Positions 12,753 to 24,900 of a DNA stretch of 64,000 nucleotides are shown here, piece by piece (positions within the stretch are counted from its first letter, which is position 1; each line of letters starts with the position of its first letter). Position numbers and translations under genes: made by a program. The notes below the pieces were generated by a model. It made no database searches and was not told the origin of the DNA. It saw only the letters and a list, made by a program, of their open reading frames with translations. Location of the stretch: contig MU400538.1 in the NCBI GenBank assembly GCA_022578965.1, forward strand, positions 62,001-126,000. The letters are read 5' to 3'. Source of the stretch: Xylaria sp. FL1777. Lineage: Eukaryota; Ascomycota; Sordariomycetes; Xylariales; Xylariaceae.

Positions 12753-15700
12753 TCACGCTAGATCGTCGTAATCATCGTCCCACCCTAGTCGCTCAAAGAT
12801 AGTCATCTTTCTCCCGGTGTTGTTTTCAATGTTGTCGGTCTGAGCCATATCCACGGATACAGCACCGTCTTTATCCAGTATTCTCCGTTTCGCAGGGGTC
12901 ACGGTTATATAGTGATCCATTGAAGCCATAGTATTTTTATGTGGTGGCTTTACGGGTGTCTCGGCTAGAACATTCAATGCTCCCGGTGATGTGGGCATCT
13001 CAATGCCGCTATCCCTATGCCCCAATGTTGCAGGCCTAGTTTTAGCTACAAAACTTGGCTGGGATATCTTCCGGGACATGACAGGCGATGATGCTAGAAC
13101 AACCCCTTCATCAGGTTGGGGGACCGAGAGGAAGTCGCGATTTAGGGTCGAAGTTTTTGCAGGCGTCGCTATTATTTGGTCCGTTATCATCGCGCCCAGT
13201 GTCAATTGTGCTGCTGGCTCGCTTCCAAAGGCTGCTTGCCGACTCCGTTTCCTGGGTGCTGACGATGGGACGATTGACGAGGAGGGTGGAGCCTGTTCCT
13301 CTGTTATCGCATTAAGCCGTTGCGACAATGATTGAGAGTCACGCTCCTTTGCCAAAACGTCGTGAAATCGGGACCCCACTGGTGTCGCTTTAACGATATT
13401 TTGAAAGCGGTTGTATTGTGTTGGTTTCCTAGATTCTGAGCAGTAATTAGCTGGTGGTCCATTTCATTAGCTTTACGAACGTACTTCTAAGTTGCGACAG
13501 GCTGGTGACGGCTCGCCTCTGGTCTGCCTCGGCCATGGCTTTCCCCACGATCTCTCTGTTGGGTCGCCTCAGTGTGGAAATGGCGTCTTGTAATTCTGCC
13601 TTTACAAAAGCGTCTCTTTTCTCTTTAGTCTCAGCTCTACGCTTAACAGATATAGGCCCAGTGGTAGACGTATGTTTGCCTTGAGATGTGCTCGCATCCA
13701 GTTTTGGTATACTGGTCAAGGATAATGGTTCACTTGCTTCTCGCTTCAATAAAGGTATTGTAGGTGTACTTGCAGATCGCATTAATGCGATTACTCCACT
13801 CGGACCGCGAGACATGCTTCGACGATTCCTCTCCGTTTCTTTAAACAGAAAATTTTCAAGATTCCGGGTAGACGTTGAAGGTGCAGGCCGCTTTGCTGCT
13901 GCACCGGGCCTGGGTTTTGTCTTGGGAGTTGTTTCGATCTTCTTCTGAGCTGATTTTGGAGGCATCATGACGGGTCCTCCGAGCTTCCTGTTAATCGAGT
14001 CACAGTGCTCAGGGAGCCTTGCTGAGAAGCTTTTGGATTCAAGTTAGCTATTAATGTTGCACACGATTCTCAGCTGTACTCACAATGGCATAATTATGTC
14101 AACGCAGAAATCTTTTAGAGGGTCCGAGGTGGATTTTGAAGATGGTCGCGACTCCTGCCTGGAGGTAGTTTGGGGCTCATTTATGTTAAATTCATCTAAG
14201 GCGGTAGACTGCCAGATACATAATCGATCTGCGTGTACATCTAGAAGGAAAGGTAGGTTGTGTTTATTCCGTTTCTTCGGGGGGATTTCTTTGGGCGAGT
14301 TCGGAGTTTCCTCAACGGGAGGCATACCCGGGAGCTGCGATTCATTCGTGGATTCGCGGGCTATTATGGGCTCTAAGGACAGTATCTCTAGGATGATTAT
14401 CATCTGTAGCTGCGTCTCCCGAGACCGTAATAAGGATATTTGTAGTTTGATGTCCTGTTGCTCAGTTGATTTCATAGTTGACGACTCTTCATCGTCTTTG
14501 GAGAGAGGCTTATGGATGGCCCACCATCCTCGGACATGATCGTCTTCATTAGGATATAACCCATCTTTGCCAATTTTTATCTTCTTCGCTTTTCGTTTTC
14601 TCGGTTTACTTTTTCCTTGGCCATGCTCGGCATCAGAGTCTTGGATGGCCGTCTTCATTTCTAACTGAATTTTCGGGATCGCCTCGCGGTATTTCTTGTC
14701 AATTTGAACCGTAGTCATAACCAAGCTTTTTAGAAACTCTACTAGATCACTCATCTCTAACGTAGAGTCACAATCTAGTTGAAAAGCTGCACGCGCTCGA
14801 GATAGTGGCCCTTTGGCGAAGTATGCTAATGACCCCTTAATTCTGTTAGTGACGAAAAAGCGCAATACGAGTCAAAGCATACCATTGAATGATATAAAGC
14901 TTCAAAATACTGATTCCGAATATTGTCAAATATCCCGTCAGCATTGGGTATGTCAAGAGTCTCATCGTGGTCCTGTATCACGTCGACTTGAGAGTCTATA
15001 ACCGGCTTGGGGGTGGAGTCACCGGGAGAGGGCAAACTTTGGACTACCGCTACGCTGCCTACATCAAATGCATTGTCTCCTTGGATAGGGGCGACTGGTC
15101 TCGATACTTCTCCAGGTTGCGATAGTACCGATAAAGACCGTGATCTTGGTGGCTTCTTGACAAGGGACTGGATCGCTTCAATGGCAAGTCGTCTCTTCTT
15201 GTTTGTGTGGGATAATTGAGGTGTTGTCAAGGGCGTTTGCGCGGCCGGCTCAGGAGGGAGGACTGGTTGCTTTCGTATCAATGCTGGACAGGAGACAGTG
15301 GCCAGGCTACAGAGTTGTTCAAGATCAACCCAGGAACCCAAGTGGCACAAGGCGTACAAAGCATTGGCCTGACGCTCAATGGCGTAAACACTCTTATTGC
15401 TCTCGAGTCTAGCGATCAAAACGACGGGGCGGTTACCCATGCGGCTTTCGAGATCGAGAATCCTGATATTGGCCTCGAAGGAAGCGGAAGACTCAAAGCT
15501 TCCATGTGGCGAAGCAAGGTCTAAGAAGGACAGGCGAAGGTGTTCACGCGGGAGGAGCATCAAAGGTTGGAGGCTGCGAGGCTTGATGGTGAGCTTTGGA
15601 GGGTGCGGCTAGAGGGCGGTTAGCCAGCTGGTTCAAGTCCATATGCACATGTACTGAAGGGCAATTGCGGACCTTGATGACGATCAATGGCCGAAGGAGT

Positions 15701-15852
15701 TCTCGCATAGTGGAGGAATCACCAAGTTTCGGCTTGTTGGCTTCGAATGCCGAGCTGGACAGTCTATTGCCATGACCAAAGGCAGAGTCGGTGCAGGAGG
15801 AAGCAGGTCGCTGAGGACGCGACGCGTCTGTATCCTGCACTCTAGTAGACAT
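12753..15852 (-). CDS. sld3: DNA replication initiation regulator Sld3 (Treslin/Ticrr type)
   Basis: Sld3 loads Cdc45 onto licensed origins and is a key CDK target for replication start. Five exons on the minus strand: 15852-15655, 15608-14883, 14835-14084, 14029-13485 and 13435-12753. The introns are 46-54 nt, have CTAAC-like branch sites and phases that all close, giving 967 residues. The N-terminus has a conserved MLLPREHLRLSFLDL segment. The Sld3/STD domain (about 300-490) shows LAYFAKGPLSRARAAF, TTVQIDKKYREAIP, a basic KPRKRKAKKIKIGKDGLYP stretch and SLLRSRETQLQMIIILEIL. FSARLPEHCDSINRKLGGP opens exon 4. The tail is Ser/Thr/Pro-rich with several TP and SP sites, three of them TPxK, and ends in an acidic segment. 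It is transcribed divergently from ssk2. Confidence 0.92.
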
Positions 15853-16054
15853 ATGAATGGAGAGACAGGACTATACTCCATGTATACAGAAATGATACGA
15901 AGTGAAAATAAAGAAAAAGAAAAAGAGGTAATCAAACAATGGGCTTCCAATTCAATACTCTACCCAGAAGAGTAGGACTTATAGTAAGTAGGGAAGTATT
16001 GACGATGCTTGTCCAGGAAAAGTTGATATGGTGCTGCTACAAGTATTGTGCTAT

Positions 16055-16440
16055 TGGACAGATACCTAGGTACCTCCCTTGCTTAAAACCGCTAGAGAAT
16101 ACCTCTCGTCGAGTGTGACTTCACGCGTCTCCCATTCTTTAAAGCGCGTTGAGGGGTAGGTATTTGCTACAAGCTGTTGTAGGTTCTTCTTACTTGAGAT
16201 ACAGGTACCTAGGTACTAATAGGTAGGGTTTAGGTAGGTGCTACTGTCTACTGCGTAGGGTACAGCGTGCAGCACCTTAAATTTAAGGTACCTACAAAGT
16301 GGCTACATGTGCTTAAGTACCTACCTAAGTACCTAGATAGTTACTTGAGGTAGCAGACTCCTATACTTACTATACATTATATACTTAAAATATCTTAGCT
16401 AAGTAGGTAGTAACCAGGTATCTACCTAGTCCATGCTTTG
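16055..16440. repeat. Dense cluster of AGGTA/TACCT pentamers
   Basis: By eye I count about 18 AGGTA or TACCT pentamers in roughly 400 bp; base composition alone predicts about one. Several join as TACCTAGGTA or AGGTACCT palindromes, for example near 16062 and 16205. The motif recurs in other intergenic stretches of this window but I did not see clusters inside coding exons. It may be a dispersed regulatory motif or a degenerate satellite-like element. Confidence 0.75.
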
Positions 16441-17232
16441 CACAGGCCAGCTTCATAACTTTGCTGCGGAGATCTTGGTCCGGTGTGGAACAGTCAGTGC
16501 CTAACACGCCACCTCCAATCTACTTGAACAGAATACGACTTCTCGATGCTAAGAAAGAAGCTTGGATCGATCTGAATGGAAACGGGAAAAGGACAAAAAC
16601 TAAAAGACAAGAAGAAGAAGAAAATTAATTAATCGAAAAGAGAAGGGGAAAAGAACTTATTTTTTTAGTTCCACTTCACGAGATTAATTAAATAATTATC
16701 CGTATAATTCACGTCTGCATGCTGTACATACGCATACGCAGTATACATATGTAGTGCTAGTGTAAGTAGCTTGGAAGTTACCTAGGTAGTTCTCAGGCAC
16801 TTCAACCCGAGAGGAGAACCTACCTAGGTAGAATTAGTGGTGTCTTCCCCCACGATTAAATACAAAGACCCATCCGTTTCATCATTTTAGTCCAATCACA
16901 GACCTGGTCTTCGACCCAGAGCACGAAACTTGCTATGTAAAGGTACATACCCTACATGCTCCTACATGACCTGACGACGTTATCCTGTTGACGATCACTA
17001 AGATAATTTACTACCCCAGGTAAGTACAAGCCAGCGCAGCCCATCCTTCCCTACCCAGATCCTACAATTGAAGTTGTAGCACCGAGACACATCGTCTCGC
17101 CGCCACCACTACCTTCGTCTCCTCTCCTTCTCGTGTATATACTTCCCCTGAAAAGAAAAGAAAAAGAAGCACTCGACGTCTAAGACAGCTGTTCTAGCAG
17201 CCAGACAACGGAAGCTACCGCAAGCCACATCT

Positions 17233-17277
17233 ATGCCTATGCCGTACGAACCCGCACCGTCTCGTCCAACGCTTTGA
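17233..17277 (+). promoter_or_regulatory. Candidate upstream ORF 1 of ssk2 (14 codons)
   Basis: An ATG at 17233 opens a 14-residue frame (MPMPYEPAPSRPTL) ending at TGA 17277, about 210 nt before the ssk2 start. If the transcript begins upstream of here, it could limit re-initiation at the main start. The transcription start is not known from sequence. Confidence 0.4.
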
Positions 17278-17358
17278 GCTTGCCTGCGCTCGTCAAGAAC
17301 TGCCACCCGCGCTTTCGTCGCATTGCCTTGTTGTTATTGGTGTTGTCCGACCCTCCGG

Positions 17359-17463
17359 ATGATAGCGAGGTCCTCCGCGACCACTGGACTTTGCCTTTGC
17401 CTTTGCGCCGGCTCCAGCTCCAGCTCCGGCTCTGGCTCCGGCTCTGGCTCTGGTTCCAGCTAG
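17359..17463 (+). promoter_or_regulatory. Candidate upstream ORF 2 of ssk2 with Gly-Ser repeat (34 codons)
   Basis: The ATG at 17359 opens a 34-codon frame whose second half is a Ser/Gly repeat; it stops with TAG at 17461-17463, 26 nt before the ssk2 ATG. The frame is not that of ssk2. Its closeness to the main start and its position in a CT-rich leader fit a translational control element, but translation is inference. Confidence 0.4.
17407..17460. repeat. Hexamer repeat (CTCCGG/CTCTGG) in the ssk2 leader
   Basis: About eight degenerate copies of a 6-bp unit lie immediately before the ssk2 start. A shorter copy of the same repeat lies inside the ssk2 coding region near 17611-17637, where it encodes a Ser-Gly stretch. 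Confidence 0.75.
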
Positions 17464-17489
17464 TCTAGCCTGCTGTAGTCTCCGTGAAC

Positions 17490-20400
17490 ATGTCCGCCGA
17501 GACGTCTCCCCGTGCTGTGCGGTTTTTCCATGGCGATGCCGACGCCGCCCAAGGCAAGGCCAAGCACCCGCGACTCAGCACCATCCCCACCGATTCTGAT
17601 GCCGATGCCTCGGGGTCTGGCTCCGGCTCCCGCTCGTCTGAGGATTCCGTTCCCGATCCGGCCGAGCTCGAGCGTGACGATGAGGTAGCCGCCCTGGGGC
17701 CCTATAGAGATGGGGCCCTTTCTGCATCCATGGCATCGTTGGCGCCCAACTCGGTTGCCAACAATACTGGCCGCCAGCGAGCCTCGGCTGCCGATCCCTC
17801 GACGACAAGCCCTACAGCCAATGGCGTCAATACTCGACCTATCCAACGCCCACACGTCGCTCGTACCCCCTCCAATACTTACGCCCCGCAACGAGTGCCC
17901 CAGCCAGGCTCTATTTCCACCCGATCTGCATCTCGTCGCCGTGACCCCGTTGACAAGTTTCGCGACCAAGAGCCCGCATATTTGCGCATGATGCGCCAGG
18001 ACCCTTTACCAAGCAGTTACTTTGATCCGCAGACCCCCAGTGTTGACTACTCGGATGAAGAGTCAGAAGGAGAGACTCCTTCGTCCGAGGGTGTCTTTGA
18101 CGATCGCTTCAATGATGAAACCATCATGTTCCAGAATCTGATAGATGATACCCAACCCACAGAAGATGACCTGAGGGACCCTGCCAATCGCGAGCGGCTC
18201 GAGTGGCATGGTATGTTGGCCGCAGTCTTAACTGGGGATGTTGTGAAGCAGGAGAAACGACGACTATTAGGAACTTCCGAGTTTCAAGGAGCCAAGACTG
18301 CCCACAAGGCCGATTTGTGGTTAGGCATCAGGTCTCAGACAACTGGCCGTTCCTTTGCGTTGCAACGAAGAATAATCGACGACGCGCGGAGCAACCTCAA
18401 TCAAGTAATCGACGAGATTACCCGCTTCGAAGTCCAAGGAGAGACCGAAGTAGGGAAACCTGCCATGGAGCAGATCGCAGATATTGTGAAGAAGATTGAG
18501 AAGTGTGAGAGCCTTTACCCGTCCTGGAAGGCCTTGGGACAAGTCCATCCTGCGGCTACCTCTCCAGCATTTCAGGAAGCTTGCGACGCCGTCCTCTCGT
18601 GGTACAATACCAACACCATGATCAATACCGAGCTTTCTATCCTCAAAAAATGGGTGGGCAACGACGAGCTCGATTTTCATAAGAAGACGGCGCAATCTCC
18701 TAGTACCAACAGCCTTAACAACGAGACGTCCTTCTTAGACCTCCTGTTGAAGGAGGATGGTCTCACATCCCTTCATGACGATAATGATGAAGCAACAAAG
18801 CAGGAACTTGCCTTGAAAACGAAGACGTTGATACGAAGGAGCATGCTTTCGCCCATTTCGAGCACTATAGCTAAAGCCAAAGAGACTTTGATTATGAACT
18901 CAGTGGCTTTTCATAAGCGACATCTACCACCGTACATCGAAGAAATTCTCACCTTGATTAGTTTCCCTTCTCGCCTCATTGAAGAGATCATTAGCGTAAG
19001 ACTAGCCTATGCGCGAAAGATGAGAGAGACCACTCAGCAGACTCCTATTCTCCAGGATCAGATGCTCTCACAATTTGAGCTGCTTCTGAAATTGGCAATT
19101 CGCATCAAGCAAGAGACCGTCATGGTCTCACAGCCTCAGCCAGGGTGGCAACTACCGCCGTGCATCGACGAGTCCTTCGATCAGGTCGTGCTAGATGCAT
19201 TAAAGTACTATTTCAAGCTGCTGAACTGGAAACTAAGCAGGAATAAAAACACCTTCAAAGAAGCCGAAATTCTGTCTCAAGAATGGGAATTCGCCAATGA
19301 GATCGGACAGTACCTCCAGGGGGGCGACATTGAAGTTGCCGAGCAGTTCAGTAATCTCACTTACAAGGTTCTCAGTCGGCTAAGCCAAACATTTGAACGT
19401 GAACTTCAACGAAAACCTAAGGAGAGCACCGATGATATGAGCAAGAGGTATATGCAAATGCTAGACTCTGTTCGTGTTCGGCAAAGAATGTTGCAACGGT
19501 TTTCGAGGCTATTAAGCCAGCATTACGAGAATGCGTCAGATATGAGTATTGCTTTGGACGCCGAAGACCTACAATATTTATACGAACGCCTCTCCGTCAC
19601 GGGTCATTTTCTCGTCGATGAGTTTGATGGCATACAGATCATTGCCTCACCTACCTTAGTTGGCCGTGACGAGGAAGTCCGATCCATCTTGCGGACTTGC
19701 TTACACGATCAGATGTCGGAAGACGAAACCGACCCGTACATACTAATACTTCGCCCTGAAGCACCCCTTACCTGGTTCGGCAATCGTAGTAGCCAATCAC
19801 TTAACCTCGAGTCCACCGACTTGAAGCTCGGCCAAATACGTTTGATCGCCGACGGCTCCCAGGCCCGTCTAGCTCACGTGAGAAATGTGTTCCTAGACAG
19901 GATCGATATGCATCTGGACCTTATCGTAGAGGCTCGCTCGAATCTTCACAAGGTCAACACAAGACTGTTTGAGATCAGGAAAGTGGGCTTCAAATTATCC
20001 AATACATTCATGGATAGTGTGGCAATTATTCGCAAACAGACGCAAGGCATGGACTGTCATGAACTTATCCAGACTTGCTTCGTGTTCGCCACGGAATTTG
20101 GGAGACGGTCGCTCCTCTACATGGACAGCAATCGCCGTCAAATGAACAATATGAAACTCACCAAGCTTAGTTTAGACTGGGTTAGTTTCATATGTGATGA
20201 TTGCAAAGTCACAGATCGTAAATCGTTCAGATGGGCAGTACCAGCTCTGGAATTTGCTATGAGTATGACTACAGGTCGACATATATTAGGCTTAGGTGAT
20301 GACGAATACGCCCGACTACGCGCCAAGGTGTCTGGCTGTATGTCCCTGCTAATCTCCCACTTCGATATTTTGGGTGCCAAATCGAATCAAGCAGCGAGCG

Positions 20401-21638
20401 CGGAACGAGAGCGTATCGAAGCCCTAGTTGGACAGTTTCGAAAATTTGATAAAAACCGAAACATTGATGACGAAGAGGCTGCGAAACTGATACAAGAGCA
20501 GCGCCTAAAGAAAATCGACGAGGTTGACGATATACAAAGGGAGGTCGTTGCCGAAAGGCAAGGCCTAGGAAGGGTTTTAGAGGTCTCCAATGAAGTCGAT
20601 CGATCTTTAGCTTACCTCTCTTCATCGGCTACGAATGTCACAATTAGGTGGCAACAGGGCCATTTCGTCGGTGGAGGAACTTTTGGAAGCGTATACGCTG
20701 CTATGAATCTGGACAACGGACGTCTGATGGCCGTGAAGGAAATACGGCTTCAAGATCCCAAGCTGATCCCGCAAATCGCAGGTCAAATTAGAGATGAGAT
20801 GCGCGTTTTAGAAGTCCTGGACCACCCGAATGTGGTATCTTATTACGGTATTGAAGTTCACCGTGACCGCGTATACATTTTCATGGAATTCTGCTCTGGT
20901 GGTTCTCTGGCAGGGCTTTTGGAACATGGCCGTATCGAGGATGAACAGGTCGTCATGGTTTACGCTCTGCAGCTTCTAGAGGGGCTGGCTTACCTGCATG
21001 AAAGTCATATTGCTCATCGTGACATAAAGCCAGAGAGTGAGTAAATCCTATATCTACTAGACTGCTGATGTGAGGCTAAAGTGCGGTTAGATATCCTTCT
21101 CGATCATCATGGTGTTATCAAGTATGTCGACTTTGGGGCTGCTAAGGTTATTGCACGCCAGGGACGCACATTGGTCCAGGGACTGGGTACCAGCAGACCC
21201 AACAAGTCAATGACCGGTACGCCCATGTACATGTCGCCTGAAGTTATCACAGGAGACAATCCCGGGCATGATGGCGCAGTCGACATATGGTCATTAGGAT
21301 GTGTCATCCTTGAGATGGTCACAGGGCGACGACCGTGGTCTAACCTTGACAACGAATGGGCCATCATGTACAACATCGCACAAGGCAATCCTCCACAGCT
21401 ACCAGGTCCTGACCAGTTGAGTCCACAAGGCATCGACTTCCTGAAGCGCTGCTTTGTCCGAGATCCGAAAAAGCGAGCAAGCGCTGTCGAGCTTCTCCAG
21501 CACGAGTGGATAATGTTCATTCGTAGTCAAGTCATAGAACCACCAACGCCCAGCGACAGTAGTGGGTCTGCTCAGACCACACCGCACCCTACCTCAGCAG
21601 GGAGCAAGACAAGCGCTGGGCCTGACGGGTTTCATTAG
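17490..21638 (+). CDS. ssk2: MAP kinase kinase kinase of the HOG osmostress pathway, Ssk2/Os-4 type
   Basis: This is the MAPKKK that relays two-component (Ssk1) stress signals to the Pbs2-Hog1 cascade. Exons 17490-21036 and 21091-21638 flank a 54-nt intron (GTGAGT...GGTTAG, phase 1) and give 1364 residues, the size expected for filamentous-fungal Ssk2/SskB/OS-4. The ATG at 17490 is the first in frame. Residues 1-250 are low-complexity with Ser-Gly and acidic patches; a long helical regulatory region follows to about 1050. The kinase domain (about 1054-1325) has GGGTFGSV (1061-1068), VAIK-like MAVKEIRL, HRDIKPEN (1176-1183), DFGAAK (1196-1201) and GTPMYMSPEV. The intron splits the codon of the catalytic-loop Asn1183. 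The tail is Ser/Thr/Pro-rich. Confidence 0.96.
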
Positions 21639-21980
21639 GGATACTCGCCGTCTAAACCAGTGCCCAGTGTTCTTATCCCCTCAAACAAGGGTTCGACCGT
21701 ATTTCCTCTATCATCTCTTAATGGCCATCAAAGGGATACCATTACTATGCATGATACAGACGTGAAGCGTGTCTCGGAATCCACTGGTACTACAGCACTG
21801 CTTGGGAAAATGCAGGCAGCGCAGGAATCAGCCAAGAGAGCAGAAGCTAGAGAATGCTCTATCAGAAGGATAAGAGCCGGATCCGAGTCTGCAGCTCATC
21901 TAGCTAGGACAGATCAGAACGCGCTAGACATCCCTTTAGAAGTTGAATTCGGGCCCAGCTCCTCAAACAGCCAACCATGA
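21639..21980 (+). other. In-frame open stretch directly after the ssk2 stop (113 codons)
   Basis: The ssk2 frame stays open from the codon after its TAG (21636-21638) to a TGA at 21978-21980. An ATG in the same frame lies at 21747. The translated part has mixed composition (for example SESAAHLARTDQNALDIPLE) rather than low complexity. It could be a C-terminal extension reached by readthrough or alternative splicing, a relic of a longer ancestral tail, an independent small gene, or chance. The main protein already has a full-length family size without it. Confidence 0.35.
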
Positions 21981-24900
21981 CGACTGTGAACGTGGAGGAT
22001 CTAATTAAACCGTGGGAAAGCTACGAGTTGTCATGATATCTCCTGCTGCTCTAGCCCCAGAAACAAATGCTATGGGGATACATATTCTGAAACGAGGCTG
22101 ATGGGTTATTTAACAAGGAATTCACAATCAGGCTGCATCAGCGATGGCGTCTTGGGTTCTCCTCTCATTCTCCTTTGGGCGATCACATATTTGCTATGCT
22201 GTCAAATTGCCTATACCCCTTTCTATTACATGGTGTCTTAATAAAGACTGAGGTTGAATGAAGTATGTATCAGGGCGAAGGTGTATATGGAAGAGTTGAC
22301 AATACAGCTTTTCTACCGAACTATGCGCATTCCACAGCGTACATCAACTAATTATGTAATTATTTTCGGGATTTTCTTGACAACATCCCCTCAATATCTC
22401 CTGTATCACTCGACCTGACCTGCCTTAATATCCTTGTATTATTCAAGCAGCTTTGGGAGAGGGTGGCCTGTACATGATAGGCGGTATGACATAGTTACCA
22501 ACGGCGGCCATTATAGGCGTGCCAGCACGGAATGAAAATATACTACCCGCACAATGTGAGCTCGTCCTTTGCTAATGCCTACTTCCCAGTCATTTTTAAA
22601 CCGACTATCTCAGACTTGTCCTAGCTTCACTTTAGCTTTCTTTCCAGTCATTCCTTCATAATTCAAGAGCATCCTGTGGGATTTTCATCATACGTTTTCC
22701 GCCAGCTATATTTAGTTTTTTCCTACTCATATGGCCTCGAACATATTGAGCCACTCCTTCTTGGCTTCTTCTTAGTAGGAGATGAGATCTCCACAGCACG
22801 CCTAGTGGCTAGGTAGAAACTTATCTTTCAGCAGAACGGTGACGGAATAGAAGTCCTAAACTACGCGCTAAGGAATCGCTCCGGCTGATGCCACTGCGAG
22901 CCTGATTAATTGTACTGATAAGCAGGGTAGATGAGGACTTGTTATGTGATCAATTCTATACTTACGCGCCGTGCTTGCTACGTCGTATGTCTTCTGCAAG
23001 ATGCTTGTCTCCCTTGTATACTTATTACTCTCTACATTTATTATCGTTGGGCAGCCATGAATTTGAGCGCATCAGGTTATAATGAGTCTAGTTTATAGTC
23101 AAGCAGATAATATATCTATCCAATATCACATGCGATGCATGTCACGGAAGTGAACGAACCACCGGAGCTTATGCAGGTGACAAAAAACACGATAATTTTT
23201 TTTTGCAAACTAGATGACTTACACGAACAGACAATCCGATGTTACATTATGTCATTCGGTAGTCCGGCTATCAGAATCCCTCCTTGCCCCTTATAGTCCA
23301 CGTTCTAAGCGTCGTTACGAAAGCGGAGCCGTGCGTTTTTTGATAGATATCTCCGGAGACGCAACCACTCAATACCCGAACTTGGGTCACCGCTTCGGAT
23401 GTTATCCGGGAACGGTGAACTTATATGGGCTCGTGGGGGTCTCTTGGTAACAGTCGGAATATTCCATACGGCATTCGATGAATTCCTGTAACTGCCGTAT
23501 GGGGAGGTAATTAGGAGGACGCAACCCGTGTCGGTTTGGTGACGGTGAGTCCGCGGGAGTGTACGGACGAGGTCGTTCTTATTCGTGGATGGACTAGGAA
23601 TACGATGTGATATCCCCTGGACCCAGGGAATAACTACGGATGGATGACAGGAAATGTCTACTGAGTATAAATCCACTATGGAACTAGTATACCACTTTCC
23701 GTGCTATAGACGGTAGATTCCAACATCGGGTCCGGATATCCGGTCTTACACATTCTCGCTAAAGGTCAGGCCCGATGTAGATAGTTATCGCTGAATCGGT
23801 CGAGGAGAGACGACCTTTGACCCGACGTTCGCCTCATAATGGAACTTTATGTTCCGGTCACTACTTTCTCGTTACCGATCACGAGATTATCTTCACTCCC
23901 TTATAGATTGGTTATTCCGAACCGAGATAACCGCAGCATGTGTACGTGATATTCAATCGCATGACATCTAAGTATCTATCTCATTTACAATTACGCATAG
24001 AATGGTCCAACATGCTCCTCAGTAGTGAGCATGACGCGTATCACGTCTTGAAGAAGGGTCGCGAAAAGGGAGAATACGAGTAAGCAGACCACGGATCGAC
24101 CTGTACGCGTATGGCACGACAAAAGCCTCGTCAGACGATGTTGGTGATTGATGACCTTCACATGACACGACTGGAAAGGGACGTGGTGGATAGCATCCGA
24201 CCGCCACGTCTTGGAACATGGAATCATCTTCCACCAAGCGTCCAATGCATCACCAACCCGTCATCCGCAAACAAGCATAAGATGACCGATATACGTTCAC
24301 CATTCTTAATACAACTAGCACTATAACTCCTACAAGGTGAGACTCGGGGGTTTCCTATTCGAGGTGACGATGACAGACAGACAGACAGACAGTAGCGAGT
24401 GACGACCCATGCAGCTAGTTCTCAGCTGACTTTGATGCTCCCCCATCTACCTAACGTCTGTCCCGGCCTTTCAGCCCCGATTTGCTCAGCATCAGCATCA
24501 CCACCCACGCATGAACGGCTATGAGACTTGGCGTCATCGGGCCGTGCAATAAGAATGAAGAAATCAAAGGTGTAGAAACGAGACTATACAACTACATAGT
24601 CTCTTCCGGAAATCAGAGACCTTTTGTCCCCATGGTCTTCATCAGTCAACTGCAGAAACTTGGGCTTCTGGGGCTGGAACGTGGCACCTTGAGACAAACC
24701 GACGCTTGCCGTGGCTGCATCCCACTCAGCTCCTTGTTTCCAGACCAGCCTCAAGTGTGCCCAGTCTCCTGGGAACATATGCGCGTAGATCATGCAACTT
24801 TTGGCGTGTGTGTTGCTCGACGTATTGCCAGATAGGGCGAACGGCATGCATGAGGGAGGCGTCTCCTCTCCTCGTCTTGGTCTTTTGTTTTCCCGGCGTT

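Larger units (their letters stand above)
15853..17489. promoter_or_regulatory. Divergent promoter region between sld3 and ssk2
   Basis: This stretch holds no gene larger than the two uORFs listed below. It is dominated by AGGTA/TACCT pentamers, often as the palindrome TACCTAGGTA, between 16055 and 16440 and again at 16780-16835. An A-rich, purine-rich block lies at about 16585-16665. The ssk2-proximal part (from 17100) is CT-rich and should be leader sequence. Confidence 0.65.

Noticed and set aside
23464..23502. 10-bp inverted repeat CCATACGGCA with 19-nt spacer
   Set aside because: Two or three repeats of this quality are expected by chance in the window.
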